From positions 1 to 36,791 of the forward strand of contig NZ_JABXKM010000132.1 in assembly GCF_017115025.1 (NCBI RefSeq): 36,791 nt of DNA, written 5' to 3'. Position numbers and translations under genes: made by a program. A model generated the notes under the pieces. The model made no database searches, was not told where the DNA came from, and worked only from the letters and a program-made list of their open reading frames with translations. Source of the DNA: Nostoc sp. NOS(2021). Its GTDB lineage: Bacteria > Cyanobacteriota > Cyanobacteriia > Cyanobacteriales > Nostocaceae. Positions 24,108 through 31,882 of this stretch are shown here, piece by piece (positions within the stretch are counted from its first letter, which is position 1; the number at the start of each line of letters is the position of its first letter).

Positions 24108-25052
24108 TTATGCAGCGTGTTGACGATACCACTCAATGGTATTCTTTAGCCCTTTCTCAAAGCTCACCTGAGCCGTGAAATTAAAGGCTTGCTTTGCCCT
24201 TTCAGTATCTAAACAACGGCGGGGTTGACCATTAGGCTTGTCAGTTTGCCAAACAATTTCACCCTTAAACTCCATCAATTCGCAGATTAGAGTTACTAAA
24301 TTAAGGATGGAGATTTCCTCACCCGTTCCTAAGTTAACTGGTTCCGATTCGTTATAGAATTGAGTCCCCATAACAATCCCCCGCGCCGCATCTTCTGAAT
24401 ACAGAAACTCGCGCGTAGGACTGCCATCACCCCAAACTGGAAGTAGCTTTTCTCCGTTAATTTGGGCTTCGTGAACTTTGCGAACTAATGCTGGAATAAC
24501 GTGGGAACTTCCAGGGTCAAAGTTATCTTCTGGGCCATATAAATTCACTGGCAGTAGGTAAATCCCATTAAAACCGTACTGCTGGCGATAAGATTGCAAT
24601 TGGACTAAAAGTGCTTTTTTAGCAATTCCGTAGGGGGCGTTGGTTTCCTCTGGGTAGCCATTCCAAAGGTCATCTTCTTTGAATGGCACTGGAGTGAATT
24701 TAGGATAGGCGCAGATTGTGCCAACACAAACGAATTTTTGTACTCCAGCTTGATAGGCAGCGTGAATTAGCTGGGTTCCCATGATCAAGTTATCGTAGAA
24801 CAACTCTGCGGGTTTTTCGCGGTTCAAACCGATACCACCGACATGAGCTGCTAGGTGAATAATTATGTCTTCCTGGTCAACTGCACGTTGGCTATTTTCC
24901 CAAACACGCAAATCGGAATCGTGCGATCGCGGTATTGTAATCTTCTCACGATCAGCCCCTGCTTTACACAGTTGATCGATCACCTGACGACCTAGAAACC
25001 CCGACCCACCAGTGACCAGAATACGTTGATTTTTTAGTTCTAAGGCGGTCAT
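24108..25052 (-). CDS. fcl: GDP-L-fucose synthase
   Basis: This 314-residue cytoplasmic extended SDR enzyme (WcaG/Fcl) epimerises and reduces GDP-4-keto-6-deoxymannose to GDP-L-fucose with NADPH. The cofactor motif is [12 protein letters not shown] (13-24). The catalytic pair is Tyr141 and Lys145 in [11 protein letters not shown]. The family block [22 protein letters not shown] at about 68-88 and [23 protein letters not shown] follow. [15 protein letters not shown] is also diagnostic. gmd, which makes its substrate, lies 23 bases upstream on the same strand, so the two are almost certainly one operon. A hairpin terminator follows. Confidence 0.95.
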   Translation of the reverse strand: MTALELKNQRILVTGGSGFLGRQVIDQLCKAGADREKITIPRSHDSDLRVWENSQRAVDQEDIIIHLAAHVGGIGLNREKPAELFYDNLIMGTQLIHAAYQAGVQKFVCVGTICAYPKFTPVPFKEDDLWNGYPEETNAPYGIAKKALLVQLQSYRQQYGFNGIYLLPVNLYGPEDNFDPGSSHVIPALVRKVHEAQINGEKLLPVWGDGSPTREFLYSEDAARGIVMGTQFYNESEPVNLGTGEEISILNLVTLICELMEFKGEIVWQTDKPNGQPRRCLDTERAKQAFNFTAQVSFEKGLKNTIEWYRQHAA

Positions 25053-25075
25053 ATTTTTATTCTCTGTGGTGCGAA

Positions 25076-26155
25076 TCAGAAGTGCAAAGCGCCCAGTTCT
25101 TGACGAACAGTCGCAATGTCATGTGGAAATTGCGAACCATTTCCATTGGGTGAAGTATGACCCAATGCTTGTAAATCTGCTTCTACCATTAGGGAAACTA
25201 GTTCTTCAAAGGTTATTGATGGTGTCCAGCCCAACTTCTGCCGTGCTTTGGTAGAATCGCCAATCAATAACTCTACCTCAGATGGACGGAGGTAACGCTC
25301 ATCAAACTCTACATAATCTTGCCAATTGAGATTCACATAACTAAATGCCAGTTCCAAAAACTCCCGTACCGAGTGAGTTTCTCCAGTAGAAATTACGTAA
25401 TCCTCTGGCTGGTCTTTCTGCAACATCAACCACATAGCTTTGACGTAATCTTTTGCATAGCCCCAATCTCGCTTGGCGTCTAGATTACCCATATAAATTT
25501 TTTTCTGCTTACCAGCAACGATACCAGCCACTGCTCTAGTAATTTTGCGAGTTACAAAGGTTTCACCCCGCCGTGGTGACTCGTGGTTAAAAAGTATGCC
25601 GTTACAAGCAAACAAATCATAAGACTCACGATAATTTACAGTTTGCCAGTGGGCGTAAACTTTCGCACAGGCATAGGGACTGCGGGGATAAAAGGGCGTT
25701 GTCTCAGTTTGAGGTATTGCTTGTACTAAACCGTACATTTCTGAAGAACCCGCCTGGTAAAATCGCACCTGAATTCCGGTACGCTGTTGGTAGTCTCGAA
25801 TTGCTTCCAACAGACGTAGCGTCCCCATTCCTACAGCATCCACCGTATATTCTGGTGAATCAAAGCTGACTCTGACATGGGATTGAGCGCCGAGGTTGTA
25901 AATCTCTACTGGCTTGACTTCTTCTAAAATACGCCGCAAGGTCGTACCATCCGTCAAGTCACCATAGTGCAGAAACAACCGCACTCCCTCTTTGTGGGGG
26001 TCTTCGTAAATGTGATCGATGCGGTCTGTGTTGAAGGTAGAAGTTCGGCGAATAATGCCATGAACCTCATAACCTTTTTCCAACAAAAACTCACTTAGAT
26101 ATGAACCATCTTGACCAGTAATACCAGTAATCAACGCTCGCTTCTGTTGCGTCAT
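25076..26155 (-). CDS. gmd: GDP-mannose 4,6-dehydratase
   Basis: This 359-residue cytoplasmic SDR enzyme converts GDP-mannose to GDP-4-keto-6-deoxymannose. NADP binding: [17 protein letters not shown] (9-25), followed by the conserved [15 protein letters not shown]. Catalytic residues lie in [11 protein letters not shown] (Ser137/138, Glu139) and [12 protein letters not shown] (Tyr161, Lys165). [19 protein letters not shown] and [15 protein letters not shown] are family signatures, and the length is normal. I use the ATG at 26155; the frame also offers a TTG two codons earlier. It is the first gene of the pair with fcl. The 636-bp region upstream has its own promoter space and a MITE. Confidence 0.96.
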   Translation of the reverse strand: MTQQKRALITGITGQDGSYLSEFLLEKGYEVHGIIRRTSTFNTDRIDHIYEDPHKEGVRLFLHYGDLTDGTTLRRILEEVKPVEIYNLGAQSHVRVSFDSPEYTVDAVGMGTLRLLEAIRDYQQRTGIQVRFYQAGSSEMYGLVQAIPQTETTPFYPRSPYACAKVYAHWQTVNYRESYDLFACNGILFNHESPRRGETFVTRKITRAVAGIVAGKQKKIYMGNLDAKRDWGYAKDYVKAMWLMLQKDQPEDYVISTGETHSVREFLELAFSYVNLNWQDYVEFDERYLRPSEVELLIGDSTKARQKLGWTPSITFEELVSLMVEADLQALGHTSPNGNGSQFPHDIATVRQELGALHF

Positions 26156-26511
26156 GCTCAATTATCCCTTATTGTCTTTAATTAAAAAGTTACAGGCAAT
26201 CTGATACAACCTAGCAGCTAATCGCTGAATTGCCTAATGGGAAACCTACGAGTTCTTGTTGTTAGGAGACTTTTCCCCTAAATAAATATACTTAATAAAA
26301 AGCAATTTAACACGTAAGATTAACCTTAGATAGATGAAGATTGTTTAATTATGTATATTTTTTTGAGATCAAGATTCTTTTTTTGTATGTTGTTTTTTGT
26401 CAAAACTTCATATATCTCTGGTTTTGTGAAGACTGAATAAAATAAGTATTTTAAATTAGACTTCTGGCAAAAATCCGAATAAGAGCAAAACGAACCACAG
26501 ATGCACACTCA

Positions 26512-26655
26512 GAGGATGTTTGAAAAGTCAAAATATATACTCAAAACCTCTCTCCTGCTCTTGAAAGGCTTTGAAACCCTCATTCCCTTGTAGGCACGGG
26601 GGTTAGGTTCTGAGGTTTTTGGTGTTTCATAACAATACTTTTAAAACATCCTCTC
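26512..26655. mobile_element. MITE copy 2 with GAGG ends and TCA target duplication
   Basis: This is a 144-bp non-coding element. The left end GAGGATGTTTGAAAAGT is identical to copy 1; the right end differs from it by one base. It is flanked by the direct repeat TCA at 26509-26511 and 26656-26658. Shared internal blocks with 11397-11584 (GGCTTTGAAACCC, CATTCCCTTGTAGG, GGGGGTTAGGTT) prove common origin. TTA and TCA together fit a TNA target, as for IS1031-group IS5 elements. Confidence 0.87.
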
Positions 26656-26744
26656 AGAGAAGTGTGAGCTAGGTAGAAAGACATAAATATAGATAACTAT
26701 ATAAACAAAGATGAACAGTCGTTTAGTCTGACGGCAAGAATTGG

Positions 26745-26786
26745 TACTTAGGGGCATTAACTGCCCCACAGAATTGACCCTAAGTA
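26745..26786 (-). terminator. Nested hairpins after the sugar transferase
   Basis: An outer perfect 9-bp stem (26745-26753/26778-26786) overlaps an inner 6-bp stem GGGGCA/TGCCCC (26751-26767). It lies 5 bases beyond the stop of the reverse-strand sugar transferase and probably ends its transcript. Confidence 0.5.
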
Positions 26787-26791
26787 GTTAC

Positions 26792-27550
26792 TCAGTATGC
26801 CCCGTTATTTTTGGGCAGAATGACCACATCAACAGTTTTCAAGATGATCCATAAATCAAGCCAGAAATTCCTAAATTTCACATAATGCAGGTCTATTTGG
26901 ACTCGCCGAGGGTAGGGAATGTCATTACGCCCAGACACCTGCCACAAACCAGTAATTCCTGGACGGATTGTTAAAATCTCATCAATGTGACAACCGTATT
27001 TTGGCAGCTCTTCTGCTACTAAGGGTCGGGGGCCGACTACACTCATGTCCCCTTTTAAAACGTTCCAAAACTGGGGAAATTCATCTAAGCTAGTAATTCG
27101 CAAAAATCGACCAATTTTGGTAATCCGGGGGTCTTGTTTCAGCTTAAAACTGCTCTCAAATTCTTGTCGCAGCTGGGGCGATGTTTCCATCATTTGCACG
27201 AGGATTTCGTCCGCATTGCTCACCATTGTTCGGAATTTAATACAATTAAACGCTTTGTAATTTTTCCCTACCCGTTCGTGGACATAAAAAATTGGACCTT
27301 CTGAGCTGAAAGCAATCAGCAAGGCCAAGATTAAGTAGACCGGGAAGAACAAAATTAACACCGACAGCGAAAACACTATATCGAACAGTCGCTTGGCAAA
27401 CTCTCCGTTTAAACCCTGAAAAGATAAACCTTTGGGTTTAACTTTTGGCGTCTTTGTTTTTTGACCGCGTTTTAAGAAAGTACGCGTAGACGCTCTAGTG
27501 TCTTGCCGTACGCCTCGCTTGCCGGAGAGGAGTGAGCTCTGGGCAGTCAT
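26792..27550 (-). CDS. Polyprenyl-phosphate sugar-1-phosphate transferase (exopolysaccharide)
   Basis: This is a 252-residue PF02397 sugar transferase, the second in the window. A basic cytoplasmic tail (1-40) is followed by FAKRLFDIVFSLSVLILFFPVYLILALLIAF (one hydrophobic hairpin). The catalytic domain has VGKNYKAFNCIKFRTM, DPRITKIGRFLRITSLDEFPQFWNVLKGDMSVVGPRP and RPGITGLWQVSGRNDIPYP. It is expected to load the first sugar of a repeat unit on undecaprenyl phosphate. AAGGAGT just upstream gives a 4-base spacing to the ATG at 27550, chosen over the ATG three bases earlier and the longer frame. The basic tail (GKRGVRQDTRASTRT) is encoded by a palindromic repeat (27476-27540). It lies 112 bases downstream of the glycosyltransferase gene on the same strand. 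Confidence 0.9.
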   Translation of the reverse strand: MTAQSSLLSGKRGVRQDTRASTRTFLKRGQKTKTPKVKPKGLSFQGLNGEFAKRLFDIVFSLSVLILFFPVYLILALLIAFSSEGPIFYVHERVGKNYKAFNCIKFRTMVSNADEILVQMMETSPQLRQEFESSFKLKQDPRITKIGRFLRITSLDEFPQFWNVLKGDMSVVGPRPLVAEELPKYGCHIDEILTIRPGITGLWQVSGRNDIPYPRRVQIDLHYVKFRNFWLDLWIILKTVDVVILPKNNGAY

Positions 27551-27662
27551 CATACTCCTTAATAATCCACACCACACATAGTCCCAATATTAAAGCCAAA
27601 ATGAGGTGCTTCTGGGGGGAAATTGCCAAAAGCCTAAAAAAATAAGACATTAACCAAGACCA

Positions 27663-28799
27663 TCATTCCAAAAACGGTCTTTTTTCGTTGCACTTGTTTA
27701 CAAAATCTAGATAACGAGCTGCAAAGATTTGCGGTGAAAACTGCGCGGCGTGCGATCGCATATACTCGGAACTGAACGAACCCTCATACACCTCAAACTT
27801 TTCTACTGCCTCCACTAAAGCCGCCTCTGTTTGCGTCCTGAAGAATATACCTGTCCCTGTATCCCCACAAGAGCGAATATCTCGCACTGTTTCTAAAGCA
27901 CCCCCTGCACCGTAGGCAATCACTGGCGTGCCACAAGCCTGTGCTTCCACTAGGGCAATACCAAAATCTTCACAAGCTGCATACACGAACGCCTTAGCCC
28001 TAGACATATATTTTTTTACCACATTATCGGGTTGCCATCCCAGTATTTGGATATTGGAGTTTGCCATCTCGCGAATCTTTTTCATTTCATCTCCTGTACC
28101 AATTACTACTAATGGTCGTTTTAGTTGATTAAAAGCGTTGACAATCAACGATACTTGCTTGTAACTCACTAACCGGGAAACTGTCAGGTAAAAGTCATCT
28201 TTCTCAGACAGAAATGGAAATTCCGCAATATTCACTGGTGGGTAAATGACTGTTGCTTCTCGCCGATAGCAACGCCAAATCCGCCGAGCTGTATACTGCG
28301 AGTTGGCAATGAAGTAATCAACGCGATTGGCACTCAATACATCCCACTGGCGCAAACCATGTAATAAATATCGCGTCACCCACCCAGGTAAACCACTACC
28401 CAGTTTGCTATGACGCAGATAATCAAAGGTCAAGTCCCAGGCATAGCGCATCGGGCTGTGACAGTAGCAAATATGCATCTGTTCGGGAGTGGTAAGGATT
28501 CCTTTGGCAACAGCGTGAGATGAAGACAGAATTACGTCATAATGCCGCAAATCAAGTTGTTCAATTGCCAAAGGCCACAAAGGCAAGTATTTTTGTATAC
28601 CGTTGCGGGCATAGGGAAAGTTCTGGAGAAACGTCTTGCCAATCTGACGCTTGTATAAATAACTTTCTCTATTGCTGGATTCAAAATCGATCAGAGCATA
28701 CAAATCAGCATCAATGTGATTCAAAATTTCTCGGACAACGAGTTCTGAACCACCGGTGGCTTTGGGTGTCAGCCACTCATGAACTAGAGCATATTTCAA
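27663..28799 (-). CDS. Family 4 glycosyltransferase (GT-B), mannosyltransferase-like
   Basis: This protein has 378 residues from a TTG at 28799 (MKYALVHEWL). The GT4 N-domain loop VHEWLTPKATGGSELVV and the acceptor region SSSHAVAKGILTTPEQMHICYCHSPMRYAWDLTFDYL are clear. The C-domain has the nucleotide-sugar site ACEDFGIALVEAQACGTPVIAYGAGGALETV, whose E-x7-E pair is typical. It likely adds a sugar, possibly mannose or fucose, to a lipid-linked repeat unit at the cytoplasmic membrane. No ATG exists near the start: TTG at 28799, GTG at 28805 or TTG at 28820 are the options, and the last lies inside an AATTCAA heptamer run. That run contains TGA in this frame at 28824-28826, so translation cannot start further upstream. 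It heads the reverse polysaccharide cluster. Confidence 0.88.
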   Translation of the reverse strand: MKYALVHEWLTPKATGGSELVVREILNHIDADLYALIDFESSNRESYLYKRQIGKTFLQNFPYARNGIQKYLPLWPLAIEQLDLRHYDVILSSSHAVAKGILTTPEQMHICYCHSPMRYAWDLTFDYLRHSKLGSGLPGWVTRYLLHGLRQWDVLSANRVDYFIANSQYTARRIWRCYRREATVIYPPVNIAEFPFLSEKDDFYLTVSRLVSYKQVSLIVNAFNQLKRPLVVIGTGDEMKKIREMANSNIQILGWQPDNVVKKYMSRAKAFVYAACEDFGIALVEAQACGTPVIAYGAGGALETVRDIRSCGDTGTGIFFRTQTEAALVEAVEKFEVYEGSFSSEYMRSHAAQFSPQIFAARYLDFVNKCNEKRPFLE

Positions 28800-28813
28800 G
28801 GGCACAGCTAAAC

Positions 28814-28848
28814 AATTCAAAATTCAAAATTCAAAATTCAAAATTGAA
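28814..28848. repeat. AATTCAA heptamer tandem repeat at the glycosyltransferase start
   Basis: Four perfect units and one imperfect unit. On the reverse strand each unit reads TTGAATT, offering a TTG per unit and a TGA in every third position. Confidence 0.9.
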
Positions 28849-28904
28849 GATAGTTTTCTTAGACTCCGACTGAAAAGTTTCTCCTTGTGATTAATTAACA
28901 GGAA

Positions 28905-28930
28905 GCGTCCCAGATTAGCAAATGGGACGC
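28905..28930. terminator. Hairpin GCGTCCCA/TGGGACGC
   Basis: A perfect 8-bp stem with a 10-nt loop is followed on the + strand by AATCTTTCTTTC. It lies between divergent genes, so a terminator role is odd; it may be a dispersed repeat or mark a leader. Confidence 0.4.
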
Positions 28931-28981
28931 AATCTTTCTTTCAGAGGTTCCAGATAGATGCTGTAACCTGATAACCTCAGA

Positions 28982-29103
28982 TTGGGCATGGGCATTGGGC
29001 ATTGGGCATTGGGCATTGGGCATTGGGTATTGGGCATTGAGCATTGGTTATTCTCATTGTCTCCCTCATCTCCCCCACTCCCCACTCCCCACTCCCCACT
29101 CCC
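28982..29103. repeat. Back-to-back heptamer repeats upstream of the SDR gene
   Basis: About nine TTGGGCA-type units (28982-29047, one unit 6 bases long, some variants) are followed by a CT-rich run of four ACTCCCC-type units (about 29072-29103). They end about 30 bases before the next start codon, so they lie in its promoter or leader. Confidence 0.88.
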
Positions 29104-29135
29104 TTAACAACAACTGATATAGAAAGGGGAAATTT

Positions 29136-30074
29136 ATGCGAATTCTAATTATGGGTGGTACTCGGTTCATTGGTGTGTATTTGACTCAACTACTAGTGGA
29201 ACAAGGACACGAGGTGGTGCTGTTCAATCGTGGGAATCGGTCAGCACCTCCTTTACAGGGAGTAGGACAAATTATAGGCGATCGCACGGATGCTACCCAA
29301 TTAAAAGCAAAATTATCGCCAGAAAATTTTGATGTCATTTTTGACAATAATGGGCGGGAACTGACTGATACTCAACCACTGGCAGAGATTTTTCAAGACC
29401 GAGTGCAACATTTTGTGTATATGAGTTCTGCGGGGGTGTATCTCAAATCTGACCAATTGCCCCACATAGAAGGTGATCCAGTAGATCCCAAAAGTCGCCA
29501 CAAGGGTAAACATGAAACAGAGGCTTACCTGACTCAAGTGGGATTGCCCTTTACCTCTATTCGTCCTACTTATATTTACGGCCCTCGTAATTATAATGAG
29601 TTGGAAGGCTGGTTTTTTGACAGAATTGTGCGCGATCGCCCGATTCCCATTCCCGGAAATGGCCTGCATATTACGCAGCTAGGTCATGTAAAAGACTTAG
29701 CACAAGCAATGACTCAGGTTTTGGGTAATAAACAAGCAATAGGAGAGATTTATAATATCTCTGGCGATCGCTTTGTCACTTTTGATGGTTTAGCCCGTGC
29801 TAGTGCTGTAGCTGCTGGCAAATCACCCGATGCTGTAAAAATCGTCCATTACGACCCGAAAAAGTTTGATTTCGGCAAGCGCAAAGCTTTTCCGATGCGA
29901 GTGCAGCATTTCTTTGCTTCGGTGAACAAAGCGCAAACAGAATTAAACTGGCAACCTGAATATGATTTAATTTCCGGGCTGAATGACTCCTTAGAAAATG
30001 ATTATTTGGCTAATGCAAAAGACAAAGCCGAAGTAGATTTCTCTGTAGATGAGGAAATTTTAAAAGCCTTGTGA
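29136..30074 (+). CDS. CSP41-like NAD-dependent epimerase/dehydratase-family protein
   Basis: This 312-residue protein starts at an ATG 7 bases after AAAGGGG. The Rossmann motif MRILIMGGTRFIGVYL (1-16) has GGTRFIG in place of the usual GxxGxxG. FVYMSSAGVYLKSD and SIRPTYIYGPRNYNELEGWFFDRI are typical of the atypical SDR group that includes the chloroplast stem-loop binding protein CSP41. The classical YxxxK pair is not kept in its usual form, so it may bind RNA or act as a scaffold rather than as a sugar epimerase. I infer this from the family, not from a ligand site. The promoter region is filled with heptamer repeats. Confidence 0.85.
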   Translation: MRILIMGGTRFIGVYLTQLLVEQGHEVVLFNRGNRSAPPLQGVGQIIGDRTDATQLKAKLSPENFDVIFDNNGRELTDTQPLAEIFQDRVQHFVYMSSAGVYLKSDQLPHIEGDPVDPKSRHKGKHETEAYLTQVGLPFTSIRPTYIYGPRNYNELEGWFFDRIVRDRPIPIPGNGLHITQLGHVKDLAQAMTQVLGNKQAIGEIYNISGDRFVTFDGLARASAVAAGKSPDAVKIVHYDPKKFDFGKRKAFPMRVQHFFASVNKAQTELNWQPEYDLISGLNDSLENDYLANAKDKAEVDFSVDEEILKAL

Positions 30075-30086
30075 GTCAAGATGTTT

Positions 30087-30110
30087 AGGGGCACATCGCT
30101 GTGTGCCTCT
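30087..30110. terminator. Hairpin between convergent genes
   Basis: A 9-bp stem with one G-U pair (30087-30095/30102-30110) and a 6-nt loop lies 13 bases after the CSP41-like stop and before the end of the convergent Uma2 gene. It may serve both directions. Confidence 0.45.
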
Positions 30111-30128
30111 ACTGATGCGATCGCATTT

Positions 30129-30854
30129 TCATAACTCATCAGGGTTAACGCCTAACTCTCGCAGTTGTGCTGCTAATCTGTTAGCACGTTGACTTTCTCG
30201 TTCGAGGGCTGTGGAAAGCCAATTCCCGGATGCATCATACCAACGTAGCCACAATCGCTCAATTCCTTGGTAAGAACCTTGCCAAAGTCCTAAGCCCAAT
30301 TCCAAACCCGGCATCCACACCCGTGGGGTAGTCAAGTCCAATTCACTGTAGCGGTCTGCAACTAATTGGAATGCTTGGAGTTTGTCAGTGTAGCGGTCAA
30401 ACACAATGTAGTAAGGAACTCGCAAAATCCGCTCATAAACTTCCCATTTGGTCGGGGGTTGGTTAATCTCCCGCAGAGTTTGTCCTAAGTCTTCTTTTTC
30501 AGTGCCAGGAGAAAGCAATTCTACCACTACAAAAGGAGCAACCCCTTCTTGCCAGATAACATAACTGAGACGCAAGTTTTGCTGTTCGTAGAGACGCGAA
30601 ACTCCCACAGCAGCAAACCAGTCCGGGCGTTTATACCACAGTGTATGCCGGAGGTCATAGTAAAGGTTTAAGTCGGTGGCAACAAAAACCTCCTCTGCTG
30701 GATAGTTAGGTGGATAGAAGGTTTCGCGCAGAAGTTGGGGTTGAAAAAGGTGAAATTCGTCAGGCAAACCAGAGTCCTCCGGGCATTCACTGGGAAGATC
30801 ATACATGGTAGGTAAGACTTCTTTGGGGGAGAGAGGCGGGTCTGTTTGGTACAT
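30129..30854 (-). CDS. Uma2 family (DUF820) endonuclease-fold protein
   Basis: This is a 241-residue member of the restriction-endonuclease-like Uma2/DUF820 family, hugely expanded in cyanobacteria and without an established role. The core is DWFAAVGVSRLYEQQNLRLSYVIWQEGVAPFVVVELLSPGTEKED, where VVVELLSP holds the expected acidic catalytic position. YERILRVPYYIVFDRYTDKLQAFQL and a C-terminal alpha-helix (ESQRANRLAAQLRELGVNPDEL) follow. This is the long subtype, with a leading PPLSPKEVLPTMYDLPSE segment. It is convergent with the CSP41-like gene. No partner gene suggests a function. Confidence 0.88.
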   Translation of the reverse strand: MYQTDPPLSPKEVLPTMYDLPSECPEDSGLPDEFHLFQPQLLRETFYPPNYPAEEVFVATDLNLYYDLRHTLWYKRPDWFAAVGVSRLYEQQNLRLSYVIWQEGVAPFVVVELLSPGTEKEDLGQTLREINQPPTKWEVYERILRVPYYIVFDRYTDKLQAFQLVADRYSELDLTTPRVWMPGLELGLGLWQGSYQGIERLWLRWYDASGNWLSTALERESQRANRLAAQLRELGVNPDEL

Positions 30855-30963
30855 AAGGGGAATCTTGACCGACTAACTTTAAGTTAACGGATCAGGACAA
30901 AGGTTTGGCGAAAGTCAAGTCCACTGAAACTACTTTCTGTAAATGGTGTTGTTGGTTGATAAA

Positions 30964-31839
30964 ATGAACGAGTTGCAATATCCACTCTACAATGTTCTAG
31001 AAGCCCGTGCCCGTTTAGGCGAAAGCCCCATCTGGGACTCTACCAAAAACCTACTGTACTGGGTCGATATTTATAACCATCGGGTGCATCAATTTCATCC
31101 TGCTACGGGGAAAAACTGCTTTTTTGATGTGGGAGATGTCGTAGGCGCGATCGCAACAGCAGGTGCAGATAGATTAATTATGGCGCTGCGTCATCACCTA
31201 GCATTTCTCAACACCCAGACAGGTGAAGTTACCCCCATTTTGGAGATTGAAGGAAATCTGTCAGATAACCGTCTTAATGATGGCAAATGCGACTCTCAAG
31301 GCCGCTTTTGGTTTGGCTCAATGTGTTCTTTAGAAAAACCCCAGGCTAGCCTCTATCGCTATGACCCTGACAATTCATTGCATGTCATAGAAATAGGATT
31401 AACTATCTCTAATGGTCTGGGGTGGAGTCCTGACGAAAAGACGTTTTACTTGACAGATTCCCCCCATAAAAAAATATACGCTTACGACTTTAATTCAGTA
31501 ACAGGAAATATTAGTAATCGCCGTATTTTTGTTGATTTAACTAATGAATCATTCTATCCAGATGGGTTGACAATAGACAGTGAAGGATATATCTGGTCAG
31601 CTATGTGGGATGGATGGTGTGTGATTCGTTTCAACGCCAAGGGTGAAGAGATATTGCGGATAAAGCTACCTGTGCAATTGCCAACTAGCTGTACTTTTGG
31701 CGGCGACGATTTACAAACACTTTACATTACCACTGCTTCAGTTGGACTCAGCCAAGCAGAGATCGAAAAAAGTTTCTACTCTGGTGATTTGTTTGCTCTC
31801 CAAACTGATGTTACTGGATTATCTGCTTATAATTTTTAG
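30964..31839 (+). CDS. SMP-30/gluconolactonase family hydrolase
   Basis: This is a 291-residue six-bladed beta-propeller from the ATG at 30964; an ATG at 30943 adds 7 residues. Family landmarks in order: LGESPIWDSTKNLLYWVDIYNHRVHQF (metal-binding Glu), SDNRLNDGKCDSQGRFWFGSM (NDGK..D.GRFW), LTISNGLGWSPDEKTFYLTDS (Asn and Asp ligands) and YPDGLTIDSEGYIWSAMWDGW. All key metal-site residues appear present. Likely action is hydrolysis of a sugar lactone or similar ester in the cytoplasm; no signal peptide is seen. The substrate cannot be read. There are no operon partners on its strand. Confidence 0.9.
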   Translation: MNELQYPLYNVLEARARLGESPIWDSTKNLLYWVDIYNHRVHQFHPATGKNCFFDVGDVVGAIATAGADRLIMALRHHLAFLNTQTGEVTPILEIEGNLSDNRLNDGKCDSQGRFWFGSMCSLEKPQASLYRYDPDNSLHVIEIGLTISNGLGWSPDEKTFYLTDSPHKKIYAYDFNSVTGNISNRRIFVDLTNESFYPDGLTIDSEGYIWSAMWDGWCVIRFNAKGEEILRIKLPVQLPTSCTFGGDDLQTLYITTASVGLSQAEIEKSFYSGDLFALQTDVTGLSAYNF

Positions 31840-31882
31840 GAGTTATAGCAATTTTCAGGTAATTAAACCATTGTGCTATTGT

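Larger units (their letters stand above)
26156..26791. other. Long spacer upstream of gmd
   Basis: No gene is supported. It is AT-rich near 26280-26460 and contains the second MITE (26512-26655). The left flank of the MITE (GAACCACAGATGCACAC, about 26491) resembles the GAACCGCAGAGGCGCAGAG piece of the repeat at 34221-34313. The end holds the hairpin at 26745-26786. Confidence 0.4.

Noticed and set aside
28982-29103. Repeat array considered as CRISPR
   Set aside because: Units are 7 bases and head to tail with no spacers; these are simple tandem repeats.
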